Source: Terriglobales bacterium (GTDB lineage: Bacteria > Acidobacteriota > Terriglobia > Terriglobales > Acidobacteriaceae). From it: a stretch of 64,000 bases of DNA. Below are positions 17,750 through 25,871 of the stretch, in pieces. Below the pieces are notes generated by a model. It searched no databases. It had not been told where the DNA came from and saw nothing but the letters and a program-made list of their open reading frames with translations. How positions within the stretch are numbered: the first letter of the stretch is position 1; every line of letters begins with the position of its first letter. The stretch lies in contig DASRFG010000023.1 in the NCBI GenBank assembly GCA_035651655.1, forward strand, positions 434,001-498,000, in the 5' to 3' direction. Both the position numbers and the translations under genes were made by a program.

Positions 17750-18208
17750 TTATTCTTCGTGCGCCAGCGGCTTCCCGTCAGGACCCACCTGGACCTCGGA
17801 CTTTTTCCCGTGGCTTGAGATTTGGGCCTCGTAGGCGACAACTTGGCCGTGCTTAGTGAGGGTTTCTACTTGCAAGATCTTTGCCTTCCCAGCTTTCTCC
17901 TGTAATCCCTCTTTCACTTCCGGGGGCAGTTTATCGAGTGCAATCTGTTCCTCGACTTCCACTACTGTTCCGTCCTTATCCATCAGGACATCCTTGCTGT
18001 GGCCATCGACCAGCAGTTCCGTTTCATAATAGGTCTGGCCCTTTTCTTTCTCCTCGGCAAATCCGCGGATTTTTGCTCCCCGGCTCTCCCTAACTACCGC
18101 CTTCTGAACCGCCGGTGGCAAGTCCGAGCGCTTGATTTTCTTCTCCTGAGCAAGGGCCGCGGTGGTGATAAGTACCAGTGCACTTGCAATCGCCATCTTA
18201 GTGATCAT
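17750..18208 (-). CDS. Secreted PepSY-like protein
   Basis: A 152-residue protein with a signal peptide (MAIASALVLITTAALAQ). The mature part holds two related segments: DLPPAVQKAVVRESRGAKI...YYETELLVDGHSKDVLMDKDG (about 28-85) and KLPPEVKEGLQEKAGKAKI...YEAQISSHGKKSEVQVGPDG (about 92-145). This is the pattern of a duplicated PepSY-like (putative beta-lactamase-inhibitor-like) fold. It ends on KPLAHEE. It starts 5 nt after the glgA stop with an AGGAG in between, so they may be co-transcribed although their roles look unrelated. PepSY-like domains often inhibit or bind exported enzymes; no target is identified. Confidence 0.75.
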   Translation of the reverse strand: MITKMAIASALVLITTAALAQEKKIKRSDLPPAVQKAVVRESRGAKIRGFAEEKEKGQTYYETELLVDGHSKDVLMDKDGTVVEVEEQIALDKLPPEVKEGLQEKAGKAKILQVETLTKHGQVVAYEAQISSHGKKSEVQVGPDGKPLAHEE

Positions 18209-18213
18209 GTGCT

Positions 18214-19701
18214 CTATGCTCCTACCAGACTCAATGTTTGTCCGTTCGTGTTCAGGCTCTTCAGCTGCCGGGCTCGTTCGTACACCCGCACGTATTCTCG
18301 CGCCGAAGCATTCCAGGAGAAGTCCTTGGCCATACCGTTGCGCATCAGGATTTGCCAGTTTTCGCGGTCCTGATAGGCCTGCAAGGCGTTACGGATAGTG
18401 GCAAGCAGCGCCTCTCCACTGTACTCGCTAAACTTGAAACCGGTGCCTTTGCGTGTACGTGCATCCCAAGGCTCGATGGTATCGTCAAGGCCGCCAGTAG
18501 CACGCACTACAGGCACTGTCCCATACTTAAGGCTGTAGATTTGGTTCAAGCCACACGGTTCGTAGCGAGAAGGCATCAGGAACATGTCCGAGCCCGCCTC
18601 AATTTTGTGGGCGAGGGTGTTGTCGTAGGCGATTTTCACGGCGAACTTCTGAGGGTATTGCTTATTCAGCCGTAGAAACAGATCGTTGTACTCCTTGTCG
18701 CCGCTGCCCAGGGCAATCACGATCATCTCTTCGCGTGCCAGGCGGTCCGCGATTTGCGAGATCAGATCGAATCCTTTTTGTGCCGCAAAGCGCGAAACGA
18801 TCCCAATCACCGGCACGCTGGTGCTGCCATTGCTGATTCCAAATTGGCTGAGAAGATCGTGCCGGCACGCCAGCTTACCGCTCAGGTCGCTGGGCGAGTA
18901 ATGCGCGATGATGAGCTTGTCCTTTTCCGGACTCCACTCGTTGTAATCCACACCGTTCAGGATGCCGCTTACTGTCCCCGACCGGGCGCGTAGCACGCCT
19001 TCCAGCCCAAAGCCGTATTCTGCTGTCTGGATCTCCTGGCTATATTTCCGGCTCACCGTGGTGATGAAATCAGAAGAAGTCAGCGCGCCTTTAAGAAAGT
19101 TCACATTCCCGTAGAATTCCATCTTGGTGATGGTGAACAAGTCCCAGGGCAGCATCAGCAAAGGCAGAATCTCCGGCGGGAAGAGACCTTGGTATCCCAT
19201 GTTATGAATGGTAAAAACGGTCCCCACATCGTGAAAGGCAGGATCTTCGGTATACACCGACCTCAGCAGCACGGGAATCAGCGCGGCTTGCCAGTCGTGG
19301 CAGTGAAAAACATCGGGCACACCCAGAATCTTGGAGGCTTCCAGGACAGCACGGCTATACAGCGCAAAGCGCTCGGCGTTATCGCGGTAATCGCCAATGG
19401 AGGTTCCATACAATGCTTCGCGGTCAAAAAAAGGCGGATATTCTATGAAATAGAATTGCACTCCGGAGTGCACCCCGCCATCCAGCAAAGAGCAGAACCG
19501 GTGATGATCATCGAAGGGAACAGTGATGCTGCGCAACACCGTCTTGGCATCTGGCAATTTCGTCTGCCGGTAGCGCGGAAGATAAACTGTGACCCGGTGT
19601 CCGAGCGAGGCCAGGGCTGGCGGCAAAGCGCCTACCACGTCGGCCAAACCGCCGGTTTTTGAAAAGGGAACGCATTCCGAAGCGGCGAACGAAATGTGCA
19701 T
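18214..19701 (-). CDS. glgA: Glycogen synthase (ADP-glucose type)
   Basis: 495 residues from the ATG at 19701, where the sequence reads MHISFAASECVPFSKTGGLA; the frame is open far upstream but that part lies opposite rsmA and is not real. The GT5 features are present: KTGGLADVVG at Lys15 for ADP-glucose binding, CHDWQAALIPVLL, and PSRYEPCGLNQIYSLKYGTV with the catalytic Glu381. Length equals that of bacterial GlgA. It adds glucose from ADP-glucose to the alpha-1,4 chain in the cytoplasm. No other glycogen gene is in the window. The divergent gene is rsmA (gap 138 nt). Confidence 0.92.
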   Translation of the reverse strand: MHISFAASECVPFSKTGGLADVVGALPPALASLGHRVTVYLPRYRQTKLPDAKTVLRSITVPFDDHHRFCSLLDGGVHSGVQFYFIEYPPFFDREALYGTSIGDYRDNAERFALYSRAVLEASKILGVPDVFHCHDWQAALIPVLLRSVYTEDPAFHDVGTVFTIHNMGYQGLFPPEILPLLMLPWDLFTITKMEFYGNVNFLKGALTSSDFITTVSRKYSQEIQTAEYGFGLEGVLRARSGTVSGILNGVDYNEWSPEKDKLIIAHYSPSDLSGKLACRHDLLSQFGISNGSTSVPVIGIVSRFAAQKGFDLISQIADRLAREEMIVIALGSGDKEYNDLFLRLNKQYPQKFAVKIAYDNTLAHKIEAGSDMFLMPSRYEPCGLNQIYSLKYGTVPVVRATGGLDDTIEPWDARTRKGTGFKFSEYSGEALLATIRNALQAYQDRENWQILMRNGMAKDFSWNASAREYVRVYERARQLKSLNTNGQTLSLVGA

Positions 19702-19839
19702 GAACAGAAACCTCCAGAGACTGCGCAGACCTGCCCGCGCACCTCTGCCGTCCTGCACCAGAATTGATGCACGACCGCTTGCGCCGGTAGCCCACGAGGT
19801 GAAGCTCGAGTCTAAATCGCGGAGTGAAAGAGGGTCAAC

Positions 19840-20721
19840 GTGCCCAAGAGCACAAATTCTGATGCAATTGTGACAAAATCCCGGCGTCGCGGCCAACGGC
19901 CCAAACTGGGACAGCACTTCCTGACTGACCAGGACGCAGCCCAGCGCATCGTAGCAGCCCTTGGCGATTTGTCCGCCCAAACCGTGATCGAAATCGGCCC
20001 CGGACGCGGCGTTCTCACTGAAATTCTCGCCCGGCGCGCGCGCCGGTTGATCGCCATCGAACTCGATCGTGTTCTGGCGGCGCAGTTGCGCATGCAGTTC
20101 TCCGGCACGCCCAATGTTGAAATCATCGAGGGCGACGTCCTGGCCATTGACTTTGCCACGTTGCTTGGCCCTCGCCCCGGTTCCACGCGTCCCGGGATCG
20201 TGCATACTCCTACCAAAGTGCGGTTGGTGGGTAATCTCCCTTACTACATCACCTCTGACATTCTGCTTCACCTGCTCGAGTTCCCCCAGCAGTTTGAAAC
20301 CCTCGTTGTAATGGTGCAGCGCGAAGTGGCCGAGCGTTTGGCCGCTAAACCCGGTCGGCGCGAGTACGGGCTGCTTTCTGCTACCGCGCAGCTTTATTCC
20401 CGGGTGGAATTAGTATTCACGTTGCCTCCGGGAGCGTTCTCCCCACCCCCCAAGGTGCATTCCTCGTTGGTTCGGCTTACCATGGCTCCGCAGGCGGAGC
20501 GCTTGCGGGTACCCGAACGAGAGTTCCTGGATTTCCTTAAGCAGGCGTTTGCGCAGAAGCGCAAGACGTTGTGGAATAATTTGAAGTCGCGTTACGATTC
20601 CAAGTTTCTAACAACAGCTTTGCGCCAGGCAGGAGTGCAACCCAGCAGCAGGGCAGAAGCGCTCTCCCTGGAGAAGATGGCCGGCCTCTTCCGCAAGTTA
20701 CAGGCCGCGCCCGCAGATTGA
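19840..20721 (+). CDS. rsmA: 16S rRNA (adenine1518-N6/adenine1519-N6)-dimethyltransferase
   Basis: 293 residues from a GTG at 19840, with AGAGGG about 5 nt upstream. The N-terminus GQHFLTDQDAAQRIVAAL, the AdoMet loop TVIEIGPGRGVLTEILA, the acidic end of strand 2 IAIELDR and the catalytic motif IV LVGNLPYYITSDILLHLL are all as in RsmA/KsgA, and the C-terminal helical domain is complete. It dimethylates the two adjacent adenines in the helix-45 loop of 16S rRNA. The gene is only 5 nt from amrB downstream. The combination is not an obvious functional pair. Confidence 0.93.
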   Translation: MPKSTNSDAIVTKSRRRGQRPKLGQHFLTDQDAAQRIVAALGDLSAQTVIEIGPGRGVLTEILARRARRLIAIELDRVLAAQLRMQFSGTPNVEIIEGDVLAIDFATLLGPRPGSTRPGIVHTPTKVRLVGNLPYYITSDILLHLLEFPQQFETLVVMVQREVAERLAAKPGRREYGLLSATAQLYSRVELVFTLPPGAFSPPPKVHSSLVRLTMAPQAERLRVPEREFLDFLKQAFAQKRKTLWNNLKSRYDSKFLTTALRQAGVQPSSRAEALSLEKMAGLFRKLQAAPAD

Positions 20722-20726
20722 GATAG

Positions 20727-21542
20727 ATGATGAGTACCACCGTACGACAGCCCGCGGTGGCCGGTCACTTTTACTCTCGCGACCCTCTAGCGCTCAGCCG
20801 CGACCTTCGATCATTTTTTTCTCTCTCGGAACAAAAGATTAGCGCGCTGGGATGTGTGGTTCCTCACGCCGGCTATATCTATTCCGGACATGTCGCGGGT
20901 TCGGTGTATGCGGCCATGGAGCTACCGCAGCGCTTCATAGTTCTCGGTCCCAATCACACCGGTCATGGGAGCCCGCTGGCAATCATGCGCTCCGGCGCCT
21001 GGCAGACGCCGCTTGGGTGCGCGCCCATTGACTCCCGACTTGCCGAGCAGCTCTGCGATGCCTGCCCGTATCTGAAAGAGGACGCTATTGCCCATCGCGG
21101 CGAGCACGCCATCGAAGTGCAACTCCCCTTTCTGCAACTGGCAACGCCGGAATTTAGCTTTGTCCCCATCTCAGTGGGGACCAGCCAATACGAAATACTG
21201 CATGCCTTAGGCGAAGGACTGGCCGGAGTGTTAAGTGAAGAGAAAGAAAAAGTGCTGTTGATCTCCTCCAGTGACATGAATCACTACGAGGACGACAGCA
21301 CCACTCGCGAAAAAGACAGAAAAGCTATTGAAAAGGTGCTGGCGCTCGATCCGCAAGGGCTCTACGACGTGGTATTCAGGGAAGCGATCACCATGTGTGG
21401 CTCGTGCCCGACGGTAGCGATGTTAGTCGCGAGCAAGCGTCTGGCCGCCGCTTCCGCGAAGCTTGTGAAGTATGCGACGTCGGGAGATATTTCCGGCGAC
21501 CGTTCCTCAGTCGTCGGCTACGCCGGAATCGTTATCCAATAA
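20727..21542 (+). CDS. amrB: AmmeMemoRadiSam system protein B (Memo family)
   Basis: 271 residues. Memo-family features: VRQPAVAGHFYSRDPLAL at the start, VPHAGYIYSGHVAGSVYAAM (His47), VLGPNHTGHGSP, HRGEHAIEVQLPFLQ and ISSSDMNHYEDDSTTREKDR. These contain the conserved histidines of the metal-binding site of human MEMO1 and its bacterial homologues. The family typically occurs with AMMECR1 (AmrA) and a radical SAM enzyme (AmrS). AmrS is at the left edge of this window, AmrA is not seen. Function in bacteria is unsettled. It follows rsmA after 5 nt. Confidence 0.88.
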   Translation: MMSTTVRQPAVAGHFYSRDPLALSRDLRSFFSLSEQKISALGCVVPHAGYIYSGHVAGSVYAAMELPQRFIVLGPNHTGHGSPLAIMRSGAWQTPLGCAPIDSRLAEQLCDACPYLKEDAIAHRGEHAIEVQLPFLQLATPEFSFVPISVGTSQYEILHALGEGLAGVLSEEKEKVLLISSSDMNHYEDDSTTREKDRKAIEKVLALDPQGLYDVVFREAITMCGSCPTVAMLVASKRLAAASAKLVKYATSGDISGDRSSVVGYAGIVIQ

Positions 21543-21563
21543 AAAGGCGACCAATGGGTCGCC
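21541..21563 (-). terminator. Rho-independent terminator of the FecR gene
   Basis: GGCGACC (21546-21552), loop AATG, GGTCGCC (21557-21563) form a perfect 7-bp stem. Read on the minus strand it is followed by TTTTTATT (21545 downwards), so it ends the transcript of the FecR gene that stops at 21586. The plus-strand side lacks a T-run, so amrB may not end here. Confidence 0.75.
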
Positions 21564-21585
21564 CGTTGGAGATGTTCACCTGAAA

Positions 21586-22941
21586 TCAGCGGTGCGATGG
21601 TGGAGGAGCTGAAACTCGCCCCTGGCCGCTCGCGCCCATGGGGCCGGACCTTCCTGCTCCGCCCATCGAATGCCCCACCGAAGTAGCCCTGCCCCCCGAA
21701 TTGACACGTCCAGCAAATGAGCCTCGGCCCATTCCCGGCGATGCAAAAACGCCAGGTCTGGCAACCGTGGCCTGGCCATGGCGTCCGGAGATTATGGGGG
21801 CACCATGCACCATTGCCGGCCCTGTAAGGGTCCGTCCCCTGGCTGCCGCGCCGAGTCCGGGTCCCACTTCACGTCCGCGCAGGGACACGCCGGCCGCGTC
21901 TGGAACCTGTCTGACGGGGATGGTCGGACGTCTGTTGATCCCGGCAATCGCTGGTGGCTGGGGTGGGCGGAAACCGGCCGGAGGGTTGATGACCACCGGA
22001 ACAGTATTAAATCTGTTGAAGGCCCCTGGGATCCATCCCCAACCAAATCCGGGAACGTAAGCCCAGCTGCCGTAGCGATAGGGCATCCAACCCCATGGAT
22101 AACCGGAAACGAAGGTGTACCCTAACCCCGGATACCAGCTCCAAGCACCATTCACAAAGGGATCGAAACCTGCGCCCGCGGAGAAGGGCTGCCACATCAA
22201 GCCGTATCCAGGCAGATATGCGTAATTTCCGTAGTAGTTAAGATCGCTCAAGCCGTAGCTATAAGGCCAGGAGCCAGTCGCCGAGTTCCGGTAGGCATAG
22301 TCGTTCTGATATTGGTTTTCTTGTTTGTTCCAGTCGTCGTATTGCTCAGGAGAGACACCCTTGGCAAGCGTGTAGCGGTCCTGGTTCGCTAAATCGAAGC
22401 TGGCAGTATTGTTCTTGCCGATCTTCACGTCACCGGAGGGTCCAACGAAGTGCACATCGCCCTTGGTGACTGATACCTCCGCCTTGGCGTCCCCAAGCTG
22501 CACACGGAAGCGGGCATTGTTTTTCAATGTGGCCTGCTCGTGGCCAAACGCTACTTGGAATTCATCATGTTTGCTTTTATTGATGTTGAAATAGGCGGTA
22601 CCCTGCTTGAGCACGATCGCGCTCACCTTCGCGCCTGAATCTCTGAGCGAAAGCTCGGGGAATTCCATAATAGTGTTAGGCGCCAGCCGAACCGTAGTTC
22701 CGTTCTCCAGCTCTACTTCCGCCAATCCGCCCTCTTTAGCCCACAAACGCACGCCCTGAGTGATAGGCATGTTGCGGATGGCTTTTTCATAACCCGTGCC
22801 ATGGTCGATCTGGACCTCGGCTTCGAGGTCGCTGAGACGCACAATCCGCACTTGGGAGTCAGCGAAAGCCGACACCGCGAACAAAATGCAGACCAGCAGT
22901 GCCAGTGCAAGCCGCACGATGCCTATTCGCTGTATTGACAT
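21586..22941 (-). CDS. Secreted FecR-domain protein with Tyr/Trp/Gly-rich region (DUF6600-like)
   Basis: 451 residues. A signal peptide (LALALLVCILFAVSAFA) is followed by a FecR-like domain (about 30-190): GTGYEKAIRNMPITQGVRLW, EVELENGTTVRLAPNTIMEF and GDVHFVGPSG. The middle (about 215-300) is rich in Tyr, Trp, Gly and Pro, with repeated patterns like YPWGWMPYRYGSWAYVPGFG, as in DUF6600. The C-terminus is Gly/Arg/Pro-rich and likely disordered. Unlike TonB-linked FecR it has no sigma partner nearby and looks wholly exported, so it is probably an envelope protein rather than a sigma regulator. It is followed by a strong terminator. Confidence 0.75.
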   Translation of the reverse strand: MSIQRIGIVRLALALLVCILFAVSAFADSQVRIVRLSDLEAEVQIDHGTGYEKAIRNMPITQGVRLWAKEGGLAEVELENGTTVRLAPNTIMEFPELSLRDSGAKVSAIVLKQGTAYFNINKSKHDEFQVAFGHEQATLKNNARFRVQLGDAKAEVSVTKGDVHFVGPSGDVKIGKNNTASFDLANQDRYTLAKGVSPEQYDDWNKQENQYQNDYAYRNSATGSWPYSYGLSDLNYYGNYAYLPGYGLMWQPFSAGAGFDPFVNGAWSWYPGLGYTFVSGYPWGWMPYRYGSWAYVPGFGWGWIPGAFNRFNTVPVVINPPAGFRPPQPPAIAGINRRPTIPVRQVPDAAGVSLRGREVGPGLGAAARGRTLTGPAMVHGAPIISGRHGQATVARPGVFASPGMGRGSFAGRVNSGGRATSVGHSMGGAGRSGPMGASGQGRVSAPPPSHR

Positions 22942-23026
22942 AACACCCCCTACGTTCTCCTACTCTATTAGACGCTAATTGTACGCTTGCGGTGCAATCG
23001 GAGTCGTAGAAGTTTGAGCTCTCGAG

Positions 23027-23737
23027 CTATCGGTCAGTGGTTCTGAGACCGGCTTGTAGCCCTGCTGCGCGGAGCAACCGCTGGGCGCGCTCTTTGCCGA
23101 TGTGCATCACCGACGGGTCATGAGCGATTTTCTCGAGCAGGGGCGCGACCGCCGAAATCTCTTCCAATTGACCGTTTTTCTCCATGTCCTCCATGCGTTT
23201 GAGTTCCTCCTCCAGCCCCAGCTTCTGGTGAGAGTAGAGCTTCTCGAGGCGATGGCCGAATTCCAAAGTAGCCGACATCCCCTCGAAAATTCGGGTCAGC
23301 TCCTGAACGGCAGCATTGGTGGTGTAGTTATAACTGGTCTGGAATTTCCTGCTCTCATCTGTATAGGAGAGAGTTTTGGTACCGGTATTCGCCAGGTTTC
23401 CCTTGTGATAGTCGAAATCCCCCTGAAAATAATGCGCGCGCTTGGCTAGCTCGAGGATTTGATTTCGGGTGGGAGCTGATAACTCGAATTTGGTGGAGTA
23501 GGAGTCTTCTGGCGTGCCGTCTTGGCCCGCACCCCAGTTGGAGCGATAGGTCGCCTTTCCTGTTGACTGCACTGCGAACGAGTAGGTGCCCGGCTCCGAT
23601 CCGGGTAAGTTGAAGGAGAAACCGATAGTAGGGCCATTCGTTTCGCGTTCTGCAGCTTGTGCCCAGGAACCAAGCTGCCCCAAAAGCATAGCGAGTACAA
23701 CCAGCACGGTCACGCGCAATGGCTTCATCGGTGTCAT
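23027..23737 (-). CDS. Secreted protein of unknown function, downstream of ruvC
   Basis: 236 residues from the ATG at 23737 (a second ATG, 23728, also fits). A signal peptide ends near LGQLGSWAQAAERE. The body begins TNGPTIGFSFNLPGSEPGTY and has beta-rich patterns to about residue 130, then a helical part with ELTRIFEGMSATLEFGHRLE and SHQKLGLEEELKRMEDM. I do not recognise a family. It begins 11 nt after the ruvC stop on the same strand, so it is likely on the ruvC transcript, although export and recombination have no clear link. Confidence 0.6.
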   Translation of the reverse strand: MTPMKPLRVTVLVVLAMLLGQLGSWAQAAERETNGPTIGFSFNLPGSEPGTYSFAVQSTGKATYRSNWGAGQDGTPEDSYSTKFELSAPTRNQILELAKRAHYFQGDFDYHKGNLANTGTKTLSYTDESRKFQTSYNYTTNAAVQELTRIFEGMSATLEFGHRLEKLYSHQKLGLEEELKRMEDMEKNGQLEEISAVAPLLEKIAHDPSVMHIGKERAQRLLRAAGLQAGLRTTDR

Positions 23738-23747
23738 CGAACCCGGT

Positions 23748-24251
23748 CTATTTGTTTGCTGCGGCCTGGCGCAACAGGGTTGCAGAGGTATGCAAGTGGC
23801 AGATCGCGATTGCCAGAGCGTCGGCAGCATCAGGTGGCTCGGGCAGTGAGCCCAAACGCAGCAGTCGAGCCACCATGCTCTGGACCTGCGATTTCTCTGC
23901 CCGGCCATAGCCTACCACCGCCGATTTGATGGTCAGTGGCGCATACTCCGCTACTTCCAAACCCGCCTGGGCAGCGGCCAGCATTGCCACCCCCCGGACC
24001 TGGCCCAGTTTCAAGGCCGACTTCGCGTTAACGGCGTAGAACACCTCTTCGATGGCGGCGGCATCGGGCCGGTGCTGTTCGATCAACTCTGCCAACCCCT
24101 GTAATATGATTCGCAAACGTACCGGCAGCGGATCGCGCTGACTGGCGTGGATGGCTCCGCAGCAAAGGCAGTGAAGCTCGCCGTCTTCAGACTGCTCTAC
24201 CACGCCGTAGCCGGTGTATTCGGTTCCGCAGTCAACTCCCAGGACCCGCAT
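23748..24251 (-). CDS. ruvC: Crossover junction endodeoxyribonuclease RuvC
   Basis: 167 residues from the ATG at 24251, which places the catalytic strand at the start (MRVLGVDCGTEYTGYG); the frame is open another 51 nt but those residues do not fit the family. The four acidic residues are present: Asp7, Glu68 (AIEEVFYAVN), and Asp141/Asp144 (PPDAADALAIAICH). RuvC resolves Holliday junctions with RuvAB. ruvA and ruvB are not in the window. No Shine-Dalgarno is visible before the ATG. Confidence 0.92.
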   Translation of the reverse strand: MRVLGVDCGTEYTGYGVVEQSEDGELHCLCCGAIHASQRDPLPVRLRIILQGLAELIEQHRPDAAAIEEVFYAVNAKSALKLGQVRGVAMLAAAQAGLEVAEYAPLTIKSAVVGYGRAEKSQVQSMVARLLRLGSLPEPPDAADALAIAICHLHTSATLLRQAAANK

Positions 24252-24362
24252 CAGGAGAGAGTTTAGCACTGGCGTAAGAATCCCAGGGTTTGTGATTTTC
24301 AAAATTCGGGGTGGAATTCGGCATCAACCGAGCCGAACCGCTGGCAAGACTTTAGTAGCGAG

Positions 24363-24575
24363 CTAGCAGCACTTTGCCCGCTGAGATTTGCCAACTGCGC
24401 TCTCTTTCAGAAACGCAGCATAAGCCTCTCGGGAGGGCGCCAAATCATGGCGGCGCAGGAAGCGAGCGTAGGCCGACTCGTCAAAGATCTCGCGCAGCAC
24501 GGCGGTCAAGGTGCGAAACATCCGATTGAGCAGCTTGGCTGAGCTCATTCCGCCAGTATTGTGGCCCATTTTCAT
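24363..24575 (-). CDS. Small protein ending in Cys-Cys, possibly YbdD/YjiX (Sel_put)-like
   Basis: 70 residues. The core LLNRMFRTLTAVLREIFDES, then YARFLRRHDLAPSREAYAAF resembles the small YbdD/YjiX family (Pfam Sel_put), in which a short helical protein ends on a Cys-Cys or Cys-selenocysteine pair. Here it ends KSQRAKCC and the stop is TAG, so there is no selenocysteine codon. That family usually sits beside a CstA-type permease; none is found here. It is the first of three minus-strand genes with ruvC. The match is from memory of the family's pattern and is tentative. Confidence 0.55.
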   Translation of the reverse strand: MKMGHNTGGMSSAKLLNRMFRTLTAVLREIFDESAYARFLRRHDLAPSREAYAAFLKESAVGKSQRAKCC

Positions 24576-24711
24576 GGGTTACAGCAACTCTCTCCTGAGT
24601 AGCTGGAATGCGCCGTTTACGTCAGGGATAATGGCCACCCGTCCACTAGCACGGGCATCTCACCTTTAACGCCCTTCGTACATCGGCGACACAGCAGGGA
24701 GGCTCGAATTT

Positions 24712-25677
24712 ATGAGGAGCAGAATTGCGCTTTTTGCGTTAATCATTGCCTGCGGATACTGGACAGTGGCTCAGGCCCAGAACTCCGCTGACCGCGATGA
24801 CAAGAACAAACAGACACAGGACGCGGACCGTGACAACAAGAACAAACAGACCCAGAATAAAGATAAAGATGATCAGGCCAAACGGGGGAATGTAAAGCTG
24901 ACCAACGGACCGGTGTTGGAGGACGTACGCGACGACAAGGCGACGATCGCCTGGTCCACCAACGAGAACGCCAGCACGGTTCTGAAGTATGGTACCTCTC
25001 CCAATAACCTTGACCATTCTGCCCAGCAGCCGTGGGGTGGACACACCCACCGGGTTTACTTGAAGAACCTGCAGCCGAATACGACCTACTACTATCGGGT
25101 CGAGTCGGCTCAGTCCCAAGGCACTGGGACAAAGGTCATGAGTGGAGTTGAGACCTTCAAGACGAAAACCGAGGAGGCCGCTCGCACCTCGGCGCCAGCC
25201 CAGCCAGCTGCAGCTTCCAGTCAAGCAGCAGCGCCAAATTACAACCAGGCCGAGCTGCGCAATTTTGACCAGTTCCTCGACGCCCATGCGAACATTCGGG
25301 CCGAGCTGACTCAAAATCCAGGACTGGTGAACGATCCTAATTACTTGCGCCAGCGTCCCGCTCTTGCCCAGTTCCTCCAGACCCATCGTGGGGTTCAAGC
25401 GAGTCTGCAGAGCAATCCTGCGGCTTTCATGCATGGAGAAACCGGGTACTCGAGCACTGAGGATCGCAACACCGCGTTGCACAACTTCCATCAGTTCCTG
25501 CAAGCGCATCCGAACCTGAATGCTGAGCTGTCCAAGAACCCCGCACTCGCTAAAGACCCAAATTATTTGGCGAGCCATCCGCAGTTAAACCAGTTCTTGC
25601 AGACTCACGGAGGAGTCCGGGCAGGTCTGGACTCGGATCCCGCGGGCTTCATGCGAGCAGCGCTTACAGCCCAGTGA
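24712..25677 (+). CDS. Secreted fibronectin-III-like protein with two 57-residue tandem repeats
   Basis: 321 residues. A signal peptide (LFALIIACGYWTVAQAQ) is followed by an Asp/Asn/Lys/Gln-rich stretch (about 25-60) built of two copies of DxNKQTQ type. A fibronectin-III or purple-acid-phosphatase N-terminal-like domain spans about 62-152 (ATIAWSTNENASTVLKYGTS and LQPNTTYYYRV). The C-terminus holds two similar 57-residue units, residues 184-240 and 258-314, each beginning NFxQFLxAH and ending in SNPAAFM or SDPAGFM. An AGGGAGG ribosome site precedes the ATG. The repeats have no function known to me. The gene ends at a strong terminator. Confidence 0.7.
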   Translation: MRSRIALFALIIACGYWTVAQAQNSADRDDKNKQTQDADRDNKNKQTQNKDKDDQAKRGNVKLTNGPVLEDVRDDKATIAWSTNENASTVLKYGTSPNNLDHSAQQPWGGHTHRVYLKNLQPNTTYYYRVESAQSQGTGTKVMSGVETFKTKTEEAARTSAPAQPAAASSQAAAPNYNQAELRNFDQFLDAHANIRAELTQNPGLVNDPNYLRQRPALAQFLQTHRGVQASLQSNPAAFMHGETGYSSTEDRNTALHNFHQFLQAHPNLNAELSKNPALAKDPNYLASHPQLNQFLQTHGGVRAGLDSDPAGFMRAALTAQ

Positions 25678-25705
25678 GTGGGTTAACTTAAATTTCAGCA
25701 TAGCC

Positions 25706-25730
25706 AGGCCGCCTTCGGGCGGCCTTTTTT
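25706..25730 (+). terminator. Rho-independent terminator
   Basis: AGGCCGCC (25706-25713), loop TTCG, GGCGGCCT (25718-25725), followed by a T-run through 25730. It has an 8-bp GC-rich stem and a UUCG tetraloop. It lies 29 nt after the stop of the repeat protein. Confidence 0.9.
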
Positions 25731-25871
25731 CACTCTGCGGAATGAGCTTTTCTGGCATTCAAACATCCAGAACGACTGTGTTAGTCTAATTATCTTCCTG
25801 CCACTGGTAAGGTCTGGGTCGAACAACACTGACCCATCGCGCTGGCCTGTGCCGGCGCCGTAGGAGCGGAG

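Noticed and set aside
19702-20271. Upstream extension of the glgA reading frame by 190 codons
   Set aside because: It lies opposite rsmA, and the GlgA family start (MHISFAASECVPFSKTGG) is at 19701.
24363-24365. Selenocysteine in the small CC-terminal protein
   Set aside because: The codon after the second Cys is TAG, not TGA, and no SECIS-like hairpin was seen.
24790-24860. Possible DNA direct repeat (AACAAACAGAC twice)
   Set aside because: It is the coding repeat of the KNKQTQ stretch, not a mobile or CRISPR repeat.
24739-25578. Minus-strand open frame of 279 codons
   Set aside because: It is opposite the repeat protein gene and reflects its repeats.
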